Source: JBGOUJ01 sp041477005
Lineage (GTDB): Bacteria > Acidobacteriota > Terriglobia > Bryobacterales > JACQDG01
Assembly (NCBI GenBank): GCA_041477005.1
Contig: JBGOUJ010000263.1
Span: forward strand, 1-9,865
Length of the DNA stretch: 9,865 nucleotides
Direction: 5' to 3'
Shown here: in pieces, positions 1-6,658 of the stretch
Numbering within the stretch: the first letter of the stretch is position 1
How the letters are laid out: each line of letters opens with the position of its first letter
Notes under the pieces: generated by a model
What the model was told of the DNA's origin: nothing
Seen by the model: the letters and a program-made list of their open reading frames with translations, nothing else
The model's database searches: none
Position numbers and translations under genes: made by a program

Positions 1-905
1 CCGAGGCCTACTGGTCGCCCGACGGCAAGCGCCTGATCTTCCAATCCACCCGTGACGGCCGGCAGTGCGATCAGATCTACATCATGAACGCCGACGGCTC
101 CGGCGTGCAACTGGTTTCAACCGGCCGCGGCCGCACCACTTGCGGCTATTTCCTGTCCGACAACCAGCACATCATTTATGCCTCCACCCACGAAGCCGGT
201 CCCGAGTGCCCACCGCCGCCCGACCGCAGCCGCGGCTATGTTTGGGCCGTCTACCCCGGCTACGACCTGTTCGAGGCCACCGACGCCGGCCAGATCACCA
301 GGCACCTGACGAGCGAACCCGGCTACGACGCCGAAGCGACCGTCAACTGGAAGACTCGCAAAATCGTCTACACCTCGCTCGCTTCCGGCGATCTCGATCT
401 CTGGTCGATGAACCTCGACGGCTCCGGCCGCCGCCGCCTCACGCACGACCTCGGCTACGATGGCGGCGCCGTCTTCTCACGCGACGGCAAGAAGCTGGTC
501 TGGCGCGCCAACCATCCGGGCCCGCCGGAGGCGGTCGGCGCCTACCGGAAGCTGCTCGCCGCGAACCTGACCACACCGATGAAAATGGAGCTCTACGTCG
601 CCGGCGCCGCCGGGAAGAACGCGAAACAGATCACCCATTTCGGCTGCGCCAGCTTCGCCCCCACCTTCACGCCCGACGGCCGCCGGATCCTTTTCGCCTC
701 CAACAAGAACAACTGCGACGGCCGGCAGTTCGAGCTGTTTCTGATCGATCCGGACGGGCAGAACCTGCGGCAGGTGACATCCTTCGGAGGGTTCACTTCC
801 TTCCCCGAGTTTTCCCCCGACGGCAGGCAACTCGTTTTCACCTCCGATCGCAATGCCAAAGAGCGTTACGAGTTCAACATTTTCGTGGCGGACTGGAAGG
901 AGTAG
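1..905 (+). CDS. TolB-like PD40 beta-propeller protein, secreted (3' part)
   Basis: The frame is open from the window edge (first full codon at 3) to TAG at 903-905, giving about 300 C-terminal residues. The start lies outside the window. The protein is a chain of beta-propeller blades of the PD40/WD40-like type: visible blade motifs include 'WSPDGKRLIFQSTRDG', 'FSRDGKKLVWRAN', 'FTPDGRRILFASNKN' and 'FSPDGRQLVFTSDRN', each followed by a 'MN.DGSG'-like strand. Such proteins are normally periplasmic or outer-membrane associated and bind protein or glycan partners; the ligand is unknown. At least five cysteines lie in loops (GRQCDQ, TTCGYF, PECPPP, GCASF, NNCDG), compatible with disulfides in an exported protein. 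It converges on the Tol-Pal cluster and its fold resembles the C-terminal domain of TolB, but it lacks a TolB N-terminal domain in the visible part and is on the opposite strand, so it is probably not part of the Tol system. An N-terminal peptidase or other domain beyond the edge cannot be excluded. Confidence 0.85.
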   Translation, partial: EAYWSPDGKRLIFQSTRDGRQCDQIYIMNADGSGVQLVSTGRGRTTCGYFLSDNQHIIYASTHEAGPECPPPPDRSRGYVWAVYPGYDLFEATDAGQITRHLTSEPGYDAEATVNWKTRKIVYTSLASGDLDLWSMNLDGSGRRRLTHDLGYDGGAVFSRDGKKLVWRANHPGPPEAVGAYRKLLAANLTTPMKMELYVAGAAGKNAKQITHFGCASFAPTFTPDGRRILFASNKNNCDGRQFELFLIDPDGQNLRQVTSFGGFTSFPEFSPDGRQLVFTSDRNAKERYEFNIFVADWKE

Positions 906-922
906 CGGGGCGGGAAGGGGAT

Positions 923-940
923 CGGCCGCTATTTCGGCCG
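923..940. terminator. Possible bidirectional hairpin between convergent genes
   Basis: CGGCCG (923-928), loop ctattt, CGGCCG (935-940) form a 6-bp all-GC stem in the 39-bp gap between the PD40 gene and the end of cpoB. There is no T-run on either side, so this is not a classical intrinsic terminator. The placement between convergent stop codons is the main reason to list it. Confidence 0.25.
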
Positions 941-944
941 GGCG

Positions 945-1817
945 CTACTTGCGCCGGGCGGCTTTACTGGTCTTGGCAGGGGCCGCGCCGGCCGACAGCC
1001 CCAGCCCTCTCAGTTGATCCGCCGCCAGCTTGGCGGCCGGCGAGTTCGGGTACTTCGCTCGGACCCCGCGGAACTCGCGCACGGCCATGTCGCGCTTGCC
1101 CTGCTTCAGCAGCGAGAGGCCTTTCTTGTACTGCGCATCCGGGGTGCGCGGCCCTTCCGGGTATCGCTCCAGAACCTTATCGAAAGCCTCCACGGCCTGG
1201 CCGAAGTCCGCGTTCTCATAGAAAATCTGGCCGAGATAAAACTGCGCTTCGACCGCTTGGTCCGTGGTGCCGTAAAGCTGAAGATACTGAGTGAACTCCG
1301 GCCCCGCCAGATTGTAGTTGCCGGCCTGATAGTCCTTCATGGCCCCCTGCAAGAGCGCGGAGGGCGACTGGGCCTGCGGCTGCGACGGGGTGAGCGCCGT
1401 CGATGAGGCCGCCGGCGGGGGCACGGTGCTGACAATGTTCTTTATGTCGGCGAGCTGCTGCTGCAGCTTCGACAGCTTGGAATTCATCTCCTGGATGGCA
1501 TCCCGCAGCGCTTGAAACTGGCCGGTCAACGAGTCGACGCGCGCGTTGGTGTCAGCCAACGGCGCAGCCATGCTCTTGGCTTGGTCCTGCAAGCCCTTCT
1601 CGAGCACGACGAACCTGGTGGAGAGCCCGTTGGCGGCGTTCAGGTTCTGGTTGAGCAGTTGCTGGGTTACCGCCAGACGCTCGTCGAACGAGCTCTGCAG
1701 CTTGTTGAGCTGATCCTGCAACTGCGCCACATCTCGTTGAAGCTGCAACATTTCCTTGCTGACGGGGAAAGCGGGCAAGACCGCTAAGGCGAACACCAAC
1801 AACAATCGGTGCGGCAA
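945..1817 (-). CDS. cpoB: CpoB (YbgF), Tol-Pal coordinator of cell-wall synthesis
   Basis: About 290 residues if translation starts at TTG 1817-1815. This start gives a basic N-terminus followed by a hydrophobic export signal (PHRLLLVFALAVLPAFP) and sits 6 nt after a GGAGG; a longer frame back to 1892 would add an arginine-rich, unlikely N-terminus. After the signal come a long coiled coil (about residues 21-130, rich in LQxQLxxLQ heptads) that matches the YbgF trimerisation region, a Pro/Ala/Ser linker, and a C-terminal block of three TPR-like repeats ('AMKDYQAGNYNLA', 'FYLGQIFYENADFGQAVEAF', 'QYKKGLSLLKQGKRDMAV'). CpoB is a periplasmic protein that, in E. coli, coordinates PBP1B activity with the Tol energy state during outer-membrane constriction. 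As the last gene of the Tol cluster, 92 bp after pal, it is in the standard position. The C-terminus is lysine/arginine-rich (SKAARRK). Confidence 0.9.
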   Translation of the reverse strand: MPHRLLLVFALAVLPAFPVSKEMLQLQRDVAQLQDQLNKLQSSFDERLAVTQQLLNQNLNAANGLSTRFVVLEKGLQDQAKSMAAPLADTNARVDSLTGQFQALRDAIQEMNSKLSKLQQQLADIKNIVSTVPPPAASSTALTPSQPQAQSPSALLQGAMKDYQAGNYNLAGPEFTQYLQLYGTTDQAVEAQFYLGQIFYENADFGQAVEAFDKVLERYPEGPRTPDAQYKKGLSLLKQGKRDMAVREFRGVRAKYPNSPAAKLAADQLRGLGLSAGAAPAKTSKAARRK

Positions 1818-1828
1818 GACATACCTCC
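1815..1828 (-). promoter_or_regulatory. Shine-Dalgarno and TTG start of cpoB
   Basis: Read on the minus strand: GGAGG (1828-1824), six bases TATGTC, then TTG (1817-1815). The ideal spacing decides the start. An ATG (1822-1820) lies inside the spacer but is in another frame and runs into a stop after 12 codons. Confidence 0.65.
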
Positions 1829-1854
1829 GAAGTGTCGCTTCCTGCGGCGGGCGC

Positions 1855-1883
1855 GGGCGCCAGGGTGCTGCTGCCTGGCGCCC
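1855..1883 (-). other. Perfect 10-bp hairpin in the pal-cpoB spacer
   Basis: GGGCGCCAGG (1855-1864) and CCTGGCGCCC (1874-1883) are exact inverted repeats around a 9-nt loop, 27 nt downstream of the pal stop codon and 38 nt upstream of the cpoB start. No T-run follows on the minus strand, so full termination is unlikely. An mRNA-stabilising or processing hairpin that adjusts pal and cpoB levels is the likelier role; this is inference. Confidence 0.55.
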
Positions 1884-1909
1884 ACACCTCACCTCTGAGA
1901 GCGGATCGC

Positions 1910-2686
1910 TCAGTTACCGGCCGCGAAATGCCCGCGTCGGTTCCTCTGCCAGCACGACTCTTCCTGCTCCGTGCACTGGGGCCGCTCTTTGCCGTAGCTG
2001 ATGACGCTGAGCTTGTCCGCCGGAACCCCCATTTGAGTCAGGAATTCCTTGGCGGCGGTGGCGCGCCGATCGCCCAAGCCCAGGTTGTATTCGGCCGAGC
2101 CGCGCTCGTCGCAATGGCCTTCAATCACCACGCGGGCGCTCGAGAAATCGCCGAATAGCGCCTTGAGAGCGTCGGCGTCGGAGGTCAGCGTGGTGCGCGC
2201 ATCCGGACGGATGTCCGACTTGTCGTAGTCGAAGTAGGCATCCTGGACACGCCGCCCCAGCTCTTGGCCAAAGTCCGCCCTCGGCTTCGGCGGCGGTGGC
2301 GGCGGCGGCGCGGCCCTCACCGTCACCTGAGCGTTGGCGTTGTTCGCACCGCCCGGCCCCTTTACTGTGATCGTATAGTTGGTCGAGCTGGTCGGAGACA
2401 CCTGGCGCGAGCCATCGGTCGCAACGCTTCCAATGCCGGGGCTGATGGACGCCTCGTTGGCATTCGTAGACTTCCAGGTCAACGTCACCGACTGCCCCGC
2501 CTCGATCGAGCTCGGCTCCGCGCTGATCGAAACCGTCGGCCGCGCCGGCGCCGGCGGCGGCTGGGTTGGCACCGCTGCGGGCGGAGGAGGTGGTGGAGGT
2601 GGCGGCGCCTTCTTCTTGCATCCCGCCGTGAACAATACCAGGCAGAGGCCCAGCAATACCAGAATCAACTCTCGCTTACGTCCCAT
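1910..2686 (-). CDS. pal: Pal, peptidoglycan-associated lipoprotein with Ig-like insert
   Basis: 258 residues. A lipoprotein signal (basic MGRKRE, hydrophobic stretch, lipobox FTAGC) gives acylation at Cys23. Then come nine consecutive prolines (28-36), a second Pro/Ala stretch to about 50, an Ig-like all-beta domain (about 50-125; 'SIEAGQSVTLTWKSTNA', 'TNYTITVKGPGG'), another seven-proline linker, and an OmpA C-terminal peptidoglycan-binding domain (about 140-258). The OmpA domain shows 'YFDYDKSDIRPDA', 'GHCDERGSAEYNLGLGDRRA' and 'SYGKERPQC'. Two cysteines, 238 and 245, bracket a loop near the C-terminus and could pair. Pal anchors the outer membrane to peptidoglycan and binds TolB. E. coli Pal is about 170 residues, so the Ig domain and linkers account for most of the extra length. 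A GGAGG lies 13 nt upstream of the ATG, wider than usual. Confidence 0.93.
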   Translation of the reverse strand: MGRKRELILVLLGLCLVLFTAGCKKKAPPPPPPPPPAAVPTQPPPAPARPTVSISAEPSSIEAGQSVTLTWKSTNANEASISPGIGSVATDGSRQVSPTSSTNYTITVKGPGGANNANAQVTVRAAPPPPPPPKPRADFGQELGRRVQDAYFDYDKSDIRPDARTTLTSDADALKALFGDFSSARVVIEGHCDERGSAEYNLGLGDRRATAAKEFLTQMGVPADKLSVISYGKERPQCTEQEESCWQRNRRGHFAAGN

Positions 2687-2764
2687 GTCGTTTTCGTCGC
2701 CTCCTAGATAAGGTTCAGGACTACAATCCTCTTTTGTTTGTCGTTTCTTTTTCGCTTCTTTTTT

Positions 2765-4180
2765 CTACTTCACCCCCCACACAGGCATCTCATTGCGGCC
2801 CTGCGTGGTTAATTTTTTCGGTTGCGTGCCATCGGCCAGCATGGTCCAGATTTGCGTCCCGCCCTGGCGGTTGGAGGCAAACACGATGTGCCGGCCGTCC
2901 GGAGCCCAGGACGGGTGCTCGTTCCGCCCGGCTCCGAAAGTCAACTGCGTCAAGTTCTGGCCGGCGACCTCCTCGATGAAGATGTTGTAATTGCCCGGCT
3001 CGAACCCCTTGGTCCAGGCAAAAGCAATCCGCTGGCCGTCGGGCGACCACGCCGGGTTGACGGCGTCGCCGCCTCCGCTGGGGGTCAGCTTCTGCACGTT
3101 CGTGCCGTCGGCGTCCATCAAGTAGATCTGCGGTTGCCCGCTCTGACCGGAGATAAAAGCGATCTGCGCTCCGGTCTTGGGGTTGAACTTCGGCTCCATC
3201 TCCACCGCCTGCGTGTGGGAGATTCGCCGCAGGTCGCTGCCGTCGATATTGGCGATATAGATCTGCGTCCGGCCGCTCAAGGACGAGGCGAACGCCAGCC
3301 GCTTGCCATCCGGCGAAAAGCCCGGCGTCGCGTTCAGCGACGCCACTTGATTATAAAACGTTAGGCGGCGATTTGTTTCCAGAGAATGGATAAAAATGCC
3401 GGGCGACTGGCGGGCGAAGCTGGTGAAGGCGACCATCGACGCGTCCGGGCTGACCTCCGGGCTCATCGAGATCGAGTTGTAGCGGGTGATGGGGACCTGG
3501 TTCGAGCCGTCGTAATCCATGGCCCAGATTTCCTTGTGCCCGGTGCGGTTGGAGGCGAAGTAGATCCGGGAACCCGCGATTCCGGCGCCGGCGCCCAGCC
3601 TCTGCAGGATGTCGCTCGAAAACTCGTGGGCCACTATGCGGGCGCCGTTGGCGTCGTTGCCGCCGATGTATTTCTTGCCTAAGATCCAGGCCGCGCCGGT
3701 GTCGTTCTTGCTGACGTCGAAGAGCCATCCGAACAGCACGAACGAGTCCCCTTGCACGGCCGTCGATCCGAAGGCCAATACATGGGCCTGGACCGGCGGC
3801 TGCGACCAATCGGTCAGCCAGGGGCCCTGGCGAATGGGGGTGGGGGCCGGGCCCGGCTTCTCGCCGCGACGCATAGGCCGGACCGGCGGGGCCAGGGGCG
3901 GCTTGAAGTCTTCCGGTTTCTGCGGAACCTCGGTGGGATAGAAGCTTTTGGAAACCATCTCGAAGACGCCCGAGCTTTCGAGATCGTTCCACAAGGTCGT
4001 ATTGAAGGTGTCGTTGACCGCCGCCGGCACGTTGGGCCCTCGAAAATCGGGGCAGCCCATGCGCACCCGGCCGCGCTCGCCGACGATCCGGATGGTGATA
4101 TCCGGCTGCTGCGCCAGGATGGCGATAGCCGTCAGCAGAACCGTCAGAGACAAAATGAATCTTGTAATGCGGTTGCTCAT
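2765..4180 (-). CDS. tolB: TolB, periplasmic Tol-Pal propeller protein
   Basis: 471 residues. A Sec signal peptide ends near AILA-QQ (about residue 23). The N-terminal mixed alpha/beta domain (about 24-190) follows ('DTFNTTLWNDLESSGVFEMV', then 'DSFVLFGWLFDV'), and then a six-bladed beta-propeller (about 195-471) with PD40 motifs such as 'FSPDGKRLAFASSLSGRTQI', 'WSPDGQRIAFAWTKG' and 'WAPDGRHIVFASNRQGGTQI'. TolB bridges Pal and TolA in the periplasm and recycles Pal during outer-membrane constriction. The first domain contains an extra basic, proline-rich segment (about 86-120) that is absent from enterobacterial TolB (about 430 residues). The ATG overlaps the tolA stop as ATGA (4180-4177), indicating translational coupling. 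A 78-bp A-rich leader (minus strand) separates its stop from pal. Confidence 0.93.
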   Translation of the reverse strand: MSNRITRFILSLTVLLTAIAILAQQPDITIRIVGERGRVRMGCPDFRGPNVPAAVNDTFNTTLWNDLESSGVFEMVSKSFYPTEVPQKPEDFKPPLAPPVRPMRRGEKPGPAPTPIRQGPWLTDWSQPPVQAHVLAFGSTAVQGDSFVLFGWLFDVSKNDTGAAWILGKKYIGGNDANGARIVAHEFSSDILQRLGAGAGIAGSRIYFASNRTGHKEIWAMDYDGSNQVPITRYNSISMSPEVSPDASMVAFTSFARQSPGIFIHSLETNRRLTFYNQVASLNATPGFSPDGKRLAFASSLSGRTQIYIANIDGSDLRRISHTQAVEMEPKFNPKTGAQIAFISGQSGQPQIYLMDADGTNVQKLTPSGGGDAVNPAWSPDGQRIAFAWTKGFEPGNYNIFIEEVAGQNLTQLTFGAGRNEHPSWAPDGRHIVFASNRQGGTQIWTMLADGTQPKKLTTQGRNEMPVWGVK

Positions 4181-4988
4181 CGCCTCAATTGAAACCAGAC
4201 TTCGGTGGAGACCGAACTCTTTCCCAGATCGGCAGGCAGCGCCGTGACCGGGTTCGAGTTGGTCACCGCCCGCAAGGCCGCGTAATCCACCGCGGGATTC
4301 CCGCTCGACTGCGCCAGGCGGATGTTACGCAAGCCGCCGTCCCGCAGGATTTCAAAACTTACCACACTTCGGGGCGCGGCGCGAATCTGCGCGTCCAACT
4401 GTATCAGCTCCCGCTGCCATTGCTCTCCAATGCGGCGCCGCAAAGCCTCCTCGTACCAACCGTACCGCGACCCGAACGGCGATCCCGCCCCCGCGCCGCC
4501 GCCGATGCCCATCGAATCGGGCTGCAGGCCCGTATAGGAAGGCGTGTTCACGCCCATTCCTTTGGAGGCGTAGAGCTGGTTGTCGCGGGCCGGTATGTAA
4601 GGGCGGAATTTTCGCTCCGGCGCCTTCCGCTCGGCCTTCTTGCGCTCGCTGGCGGAAGGGATCGGGACGGCGTCTGCGGGCGTCTCGACCTTCTCCTTCG
4701 CCTGCGCCTTAGCCTTCTCCGGCGGCGGCGTAGGGGCCGAGGAGCGGCTGTCATTGGCCACCGGGTTCTCGATCACCGTCTGGGCCGGCGCCAGGGGAAT
4801 CTCCTTGACGATGTTCACCGGCATCGCCACGCCGGGCATGGCGTCGGGATTTCCAAAGGCGATCCGATTGTGGGCGAGCAGCCAGGTATAGCCCAGGGAC
4901 AAGCCGAAAAAACCCGCGTGCATCACCAGCGACCCCAGGAACGGCCGCCGCAGGCTGTCGCTCTGCTCCAGTGGATCGAAATGCGTCG

Positions 4989-4992
<4 letters not shown>
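4177..4992 (-). CDS. tolA: TolA/TonB-family energy transducer
   Basis: 271 residues from the ATG at 4992, chosen because it overlaps the tolR stop as ATGA and precedes a normal cytoplasmic stub; the frame remains open to 5088 but only as an extension into tolR. A single N-terminal membrane helix (about 18-40) carries an S-x3-H pattern (Ser21, His25), the TonB/TolA signature for contact with the Q/R or ExbB/D motor. Next are a Pro/Lys/Glu/Ala-rich periplasm-spanning part ('APTPPPEKAKAQAKEK', 'ERKKAERKAPERK'), a Gly-rich hinge ('GIGGGAGAGSPFGS') and a C-terminal TonB-type domain (about 175-271; 'YEEALRRRIGEQWQRE', 'SVVSFEILRDGGLRNIRL'). By position it is TolA, passing motor energy to TolB and Pal. 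By sequence the C-terminus is TonB-like, as is common outside Proteobacteria, and it lacks the long alanine-rich helix of E. coli TolA. Confidence 0.88.
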
Positions 4993-5405
<413 letters not shown>

Positions 5406-5411
5406 GGCCCG

Positions 5412-6098
5412 TTACTCCCCGAAACTTCTCTCCGCCAGGTTGACGAACTCCAGCCCGAAGTCGTCCATGCGGGCGCCGATCTCCTTGATGCGGTGCAGAA
5501 AATAGTTGTAGAAGATCAGCGCCGGAATGGCCGCCAAGAGGCCGAAAGCGGTGGCGATCAGCGCCTCGGAAATCCCCGGAGCGACGGCCCGCAGGCTGGC
5601 GCCCCCTTCCTGCCCGAGGCCCCGGAAGGAGTCGATCACGCCCCACACCGTGCCGAACAGCCCGATGAACGGCGTGGCCGAAGCGGTGGTCGCCAGCCAG
5701 CTCATGTTGCGCTCCAGGCGCGTCAATTCCTCGCCCGAGCCGAGCTGCATGGCCCGCTGCAGCGCCGGAATGTTGTGCAGCCGCCCTTTCCCGTTGACCT
5801 GCCGCTCCACTTCCTGGTAGCCGAACTCGAACACCACGGCGAGCGGCGCCGCCTGGAACTGCGCCGCCAGCGTGTTCATCTCGGCCAGCTTCTGGGTGCG
5901 GCGAAACGCTTTCAGGAATTGCTCGTTTCTCGTCCTGGCCTTCCGCAAAGCGTTCCCCTTGGCGAAGATGATGGTCCACGAGAGCAGAGAGAACAACAGC
6001 AAAACGGCGATCACGCCCTGTGAGACCGGGCCGGCGTCCAGGATCATCTGCAAGACGTCGTTCTGTAGCAGTAAGGCAACCGGGCCGTATGCCGTCAA
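5412..6098 (-). CDS. tolQ: TolQ/ExbB, proton-motor subunit
   Basis: 228 residues from TTG 6098-6096, preceded by GAGGAG with a 5-nt spacer; the next Met (residue 18) would cut into the N-terminal region. Three membrane helices are visible: about 28-46 ('GVIAVLLLFSLLSWTIIF'), 136-156 ('LATTASATPFIGLFGTVWGV') and 174-197 ('PGISEALIATAFGLLAAIPA'), with a large cytoplasmic loop between the first and second. The last two carry the conserved polar Thr/Pro residues that line the ExbB/TolQ proton path. TolQ forms the pentameric ring of the Tol motor in the inner membrane. It is the first gene of the cluster; upstream are an AT-rich patch and then the repeat block. No ybgC thioesterase gene precedes it, unlike in enterobacteria. 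Confidence 0.92.
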   Translation of the reverse strand: MTAYGPVALLLQNDVLQMILDAGPVSQGVIAVLLLFSLLSWTIIFAKGNALRKARTRNEQFLKAFRRTQKLAEMNTLAAQFQAAPLAVVFEFGYQEVERQVNGKGRLHNIPALQRAMQLGSGEELTRLERNMSWLATTASATPFIGLFGTVWGVIDSFRGLGQEGGASLRAVAPGISEALIATAFGLLAAIPALIFYNYFLHRIKEIGARMDDFGLEFVNLAERSFGE

Positions 6099-6109
6099 TT
6101 CATCTCCTC
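6096..6109 (-). promoter_or_regulatory. Shine-Dalgarno and TTG start of tolQ
   Basis: Minus-strand order: GAGGAG (6109-6104), ATGAA, TTG (6098-6096). The ATG in the spacer reads ATG-AAT-TGA, a two-codon frame whose TGA overlaps the TTG. TTG is the only start that gives the full first helix region with good spacing. Confidence 0.6.
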
Positions 6110-6127
6110 GTTCCCGCTCCTATCTTT

Positions 6128-6147
6128 GAAATTTAACACATAATAAT
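6128..6147 (-). promoter_or_regulatory. AT-rich patch, candidate tolQ promoter -10 region
   Basis: This is the only AT-rich stretch in the tolQ-recN gap. On the minus strand it contains TATTAT (6145-6140), about 42 nt upstream of the TTG start, a reasonable -10 element. No convincing -35 is found at the usual distance, where the repeat block begins. The call rests on position and composition only. Confidence 0.3.
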
Positions 6148-6148
6148 G

Positions 6149-6650
6149 GTGGACAGCCATCGGGTAGCCATCCGCCGTCAGCCGACAGCGGACAGCAAGC
6201 CCTCCGCCGGCCGGGCTTGTGAGAGTCGATAGCCGACGGCTCGTGGCGGATAATAGCGGGCAGCGTAGACGTCAGCTTTCAGCCAGCCCTGCGCCGGCCG
6301 GGATCCTGAGAGTCGATAGCCGACGGCTCGTGGCGGATAATAACGGGCAGCGTAGACGTCAGCTTTCAGCAAGCCCTCCGCCGGCCGGGCTCCTGGAGTC
6401 GATAGCCGACGGCTCGTGGCGGATAATAGCGGACAGCGTAGCCGACAGCCGTCAGCTTTCAGTAAGCCCTCCGCCGGCCGGGCTCCTGAGAGTCGATAGC
6501 CGACGGCTCGTGGCGGACAATGGCGGACAGCCAGCGGGTAGCTGACAGCCATCAGCTTTCAGCTATCAGCAAGCCTTGCGCGACCCGCTACTGAGAGCCG
6601 ATCGCTGATGGCTGATAGCTGATGGCTGATAGCTGATTGCTGACGGCTGG
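6149..6650. repeat. Tandem repeat block, 87-107-bp units with 7-bp sub-period
   Basis: Four units begin at 6194, 6281, 6368 and 6461 (lengths 87, 87, 93, 107), each opening with AG(C/T)(A/C)AGCCCT. A 27-base core starting AGTCGATAGCCGACGGCT is identical in all four (6224, 6311, 6397, 6491). The first two units differ at about six positions. A diverged fifth copy starts at 6568 and passes into a run of heptamers (GCTGATG, GCTGATA, GCTGATG, GCTGATA, GCTGATT, GCTGACG) ending near 6647. A partial, heptamer-like copy (AGCNNNC words) forms the left edge from about 6149. Every core holds the perfect inverted repeat AGCCG-A-CGGCT. No protein family is seen in it, and it fills almost the whole gap between tolQ and recN. 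Confidence 0.9.
6541..6640 (+). other. Long imperfect hairpin just upstream of recN
   Basis: Bases 6541-6570 pair with 6611-6640 in 24 of 30 positions, with a perfect 10-bp stretch (AGCTATCAGC 6561-6570 against GCTGATAGCT 6611-6620) and a 40-nt loop. The 3' arm is the heptamer array and ends 18 nt before the recN ATG. A transcript starting upstream of it would carry this fold next to the initiation site. Confidence 0.5.
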
Positions 6651-6658
6651 GTTTTCCT

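Noticed and set aside
65..1294. 409-residue plus-strand frame overlapping the PD40 gene and cpoB
   Set aside because: Arginine/proline-rich translation typical of an off-frame in GC-rich DNA; it covers parts of two well-supported genes on opposite strands.
2580..2612. GGAGGTGGT-type simple repeat as a slippage or phase-variation tract
   Set aside because: It encodes the polyproline linker of Pal in frame with mixed proline codons. Length change in steps of three would only alter the linker, so no switching is indicated.
6246..6255. GGATAATA in each unit as a repeated -10 promoter element
   Set aside because: The hexamer GATAAT recurs in the first three units, but no -35-like sequence lies 16-18 bp upstream and the fourth unit has GACAAT. 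Too weak to call.
6178..6552. 124-residue frame on the minus strand and 108-residue frame on the plus strand through the repeat block, giving 29-residue periodic peptides
   Set aside because: Frames stay open on both strands because two unit lengths are multiples of three. A one-base difference in the third unit shifts the plus frame, no ribosome site is evident, and the sequence is explained by DNA-level repeats.
6149..6650. CRISPR array
   Set aside because: Repeats are 87-107 bp and directly adjacent, with no unique spacers of regular length, and no cas genes are in view.
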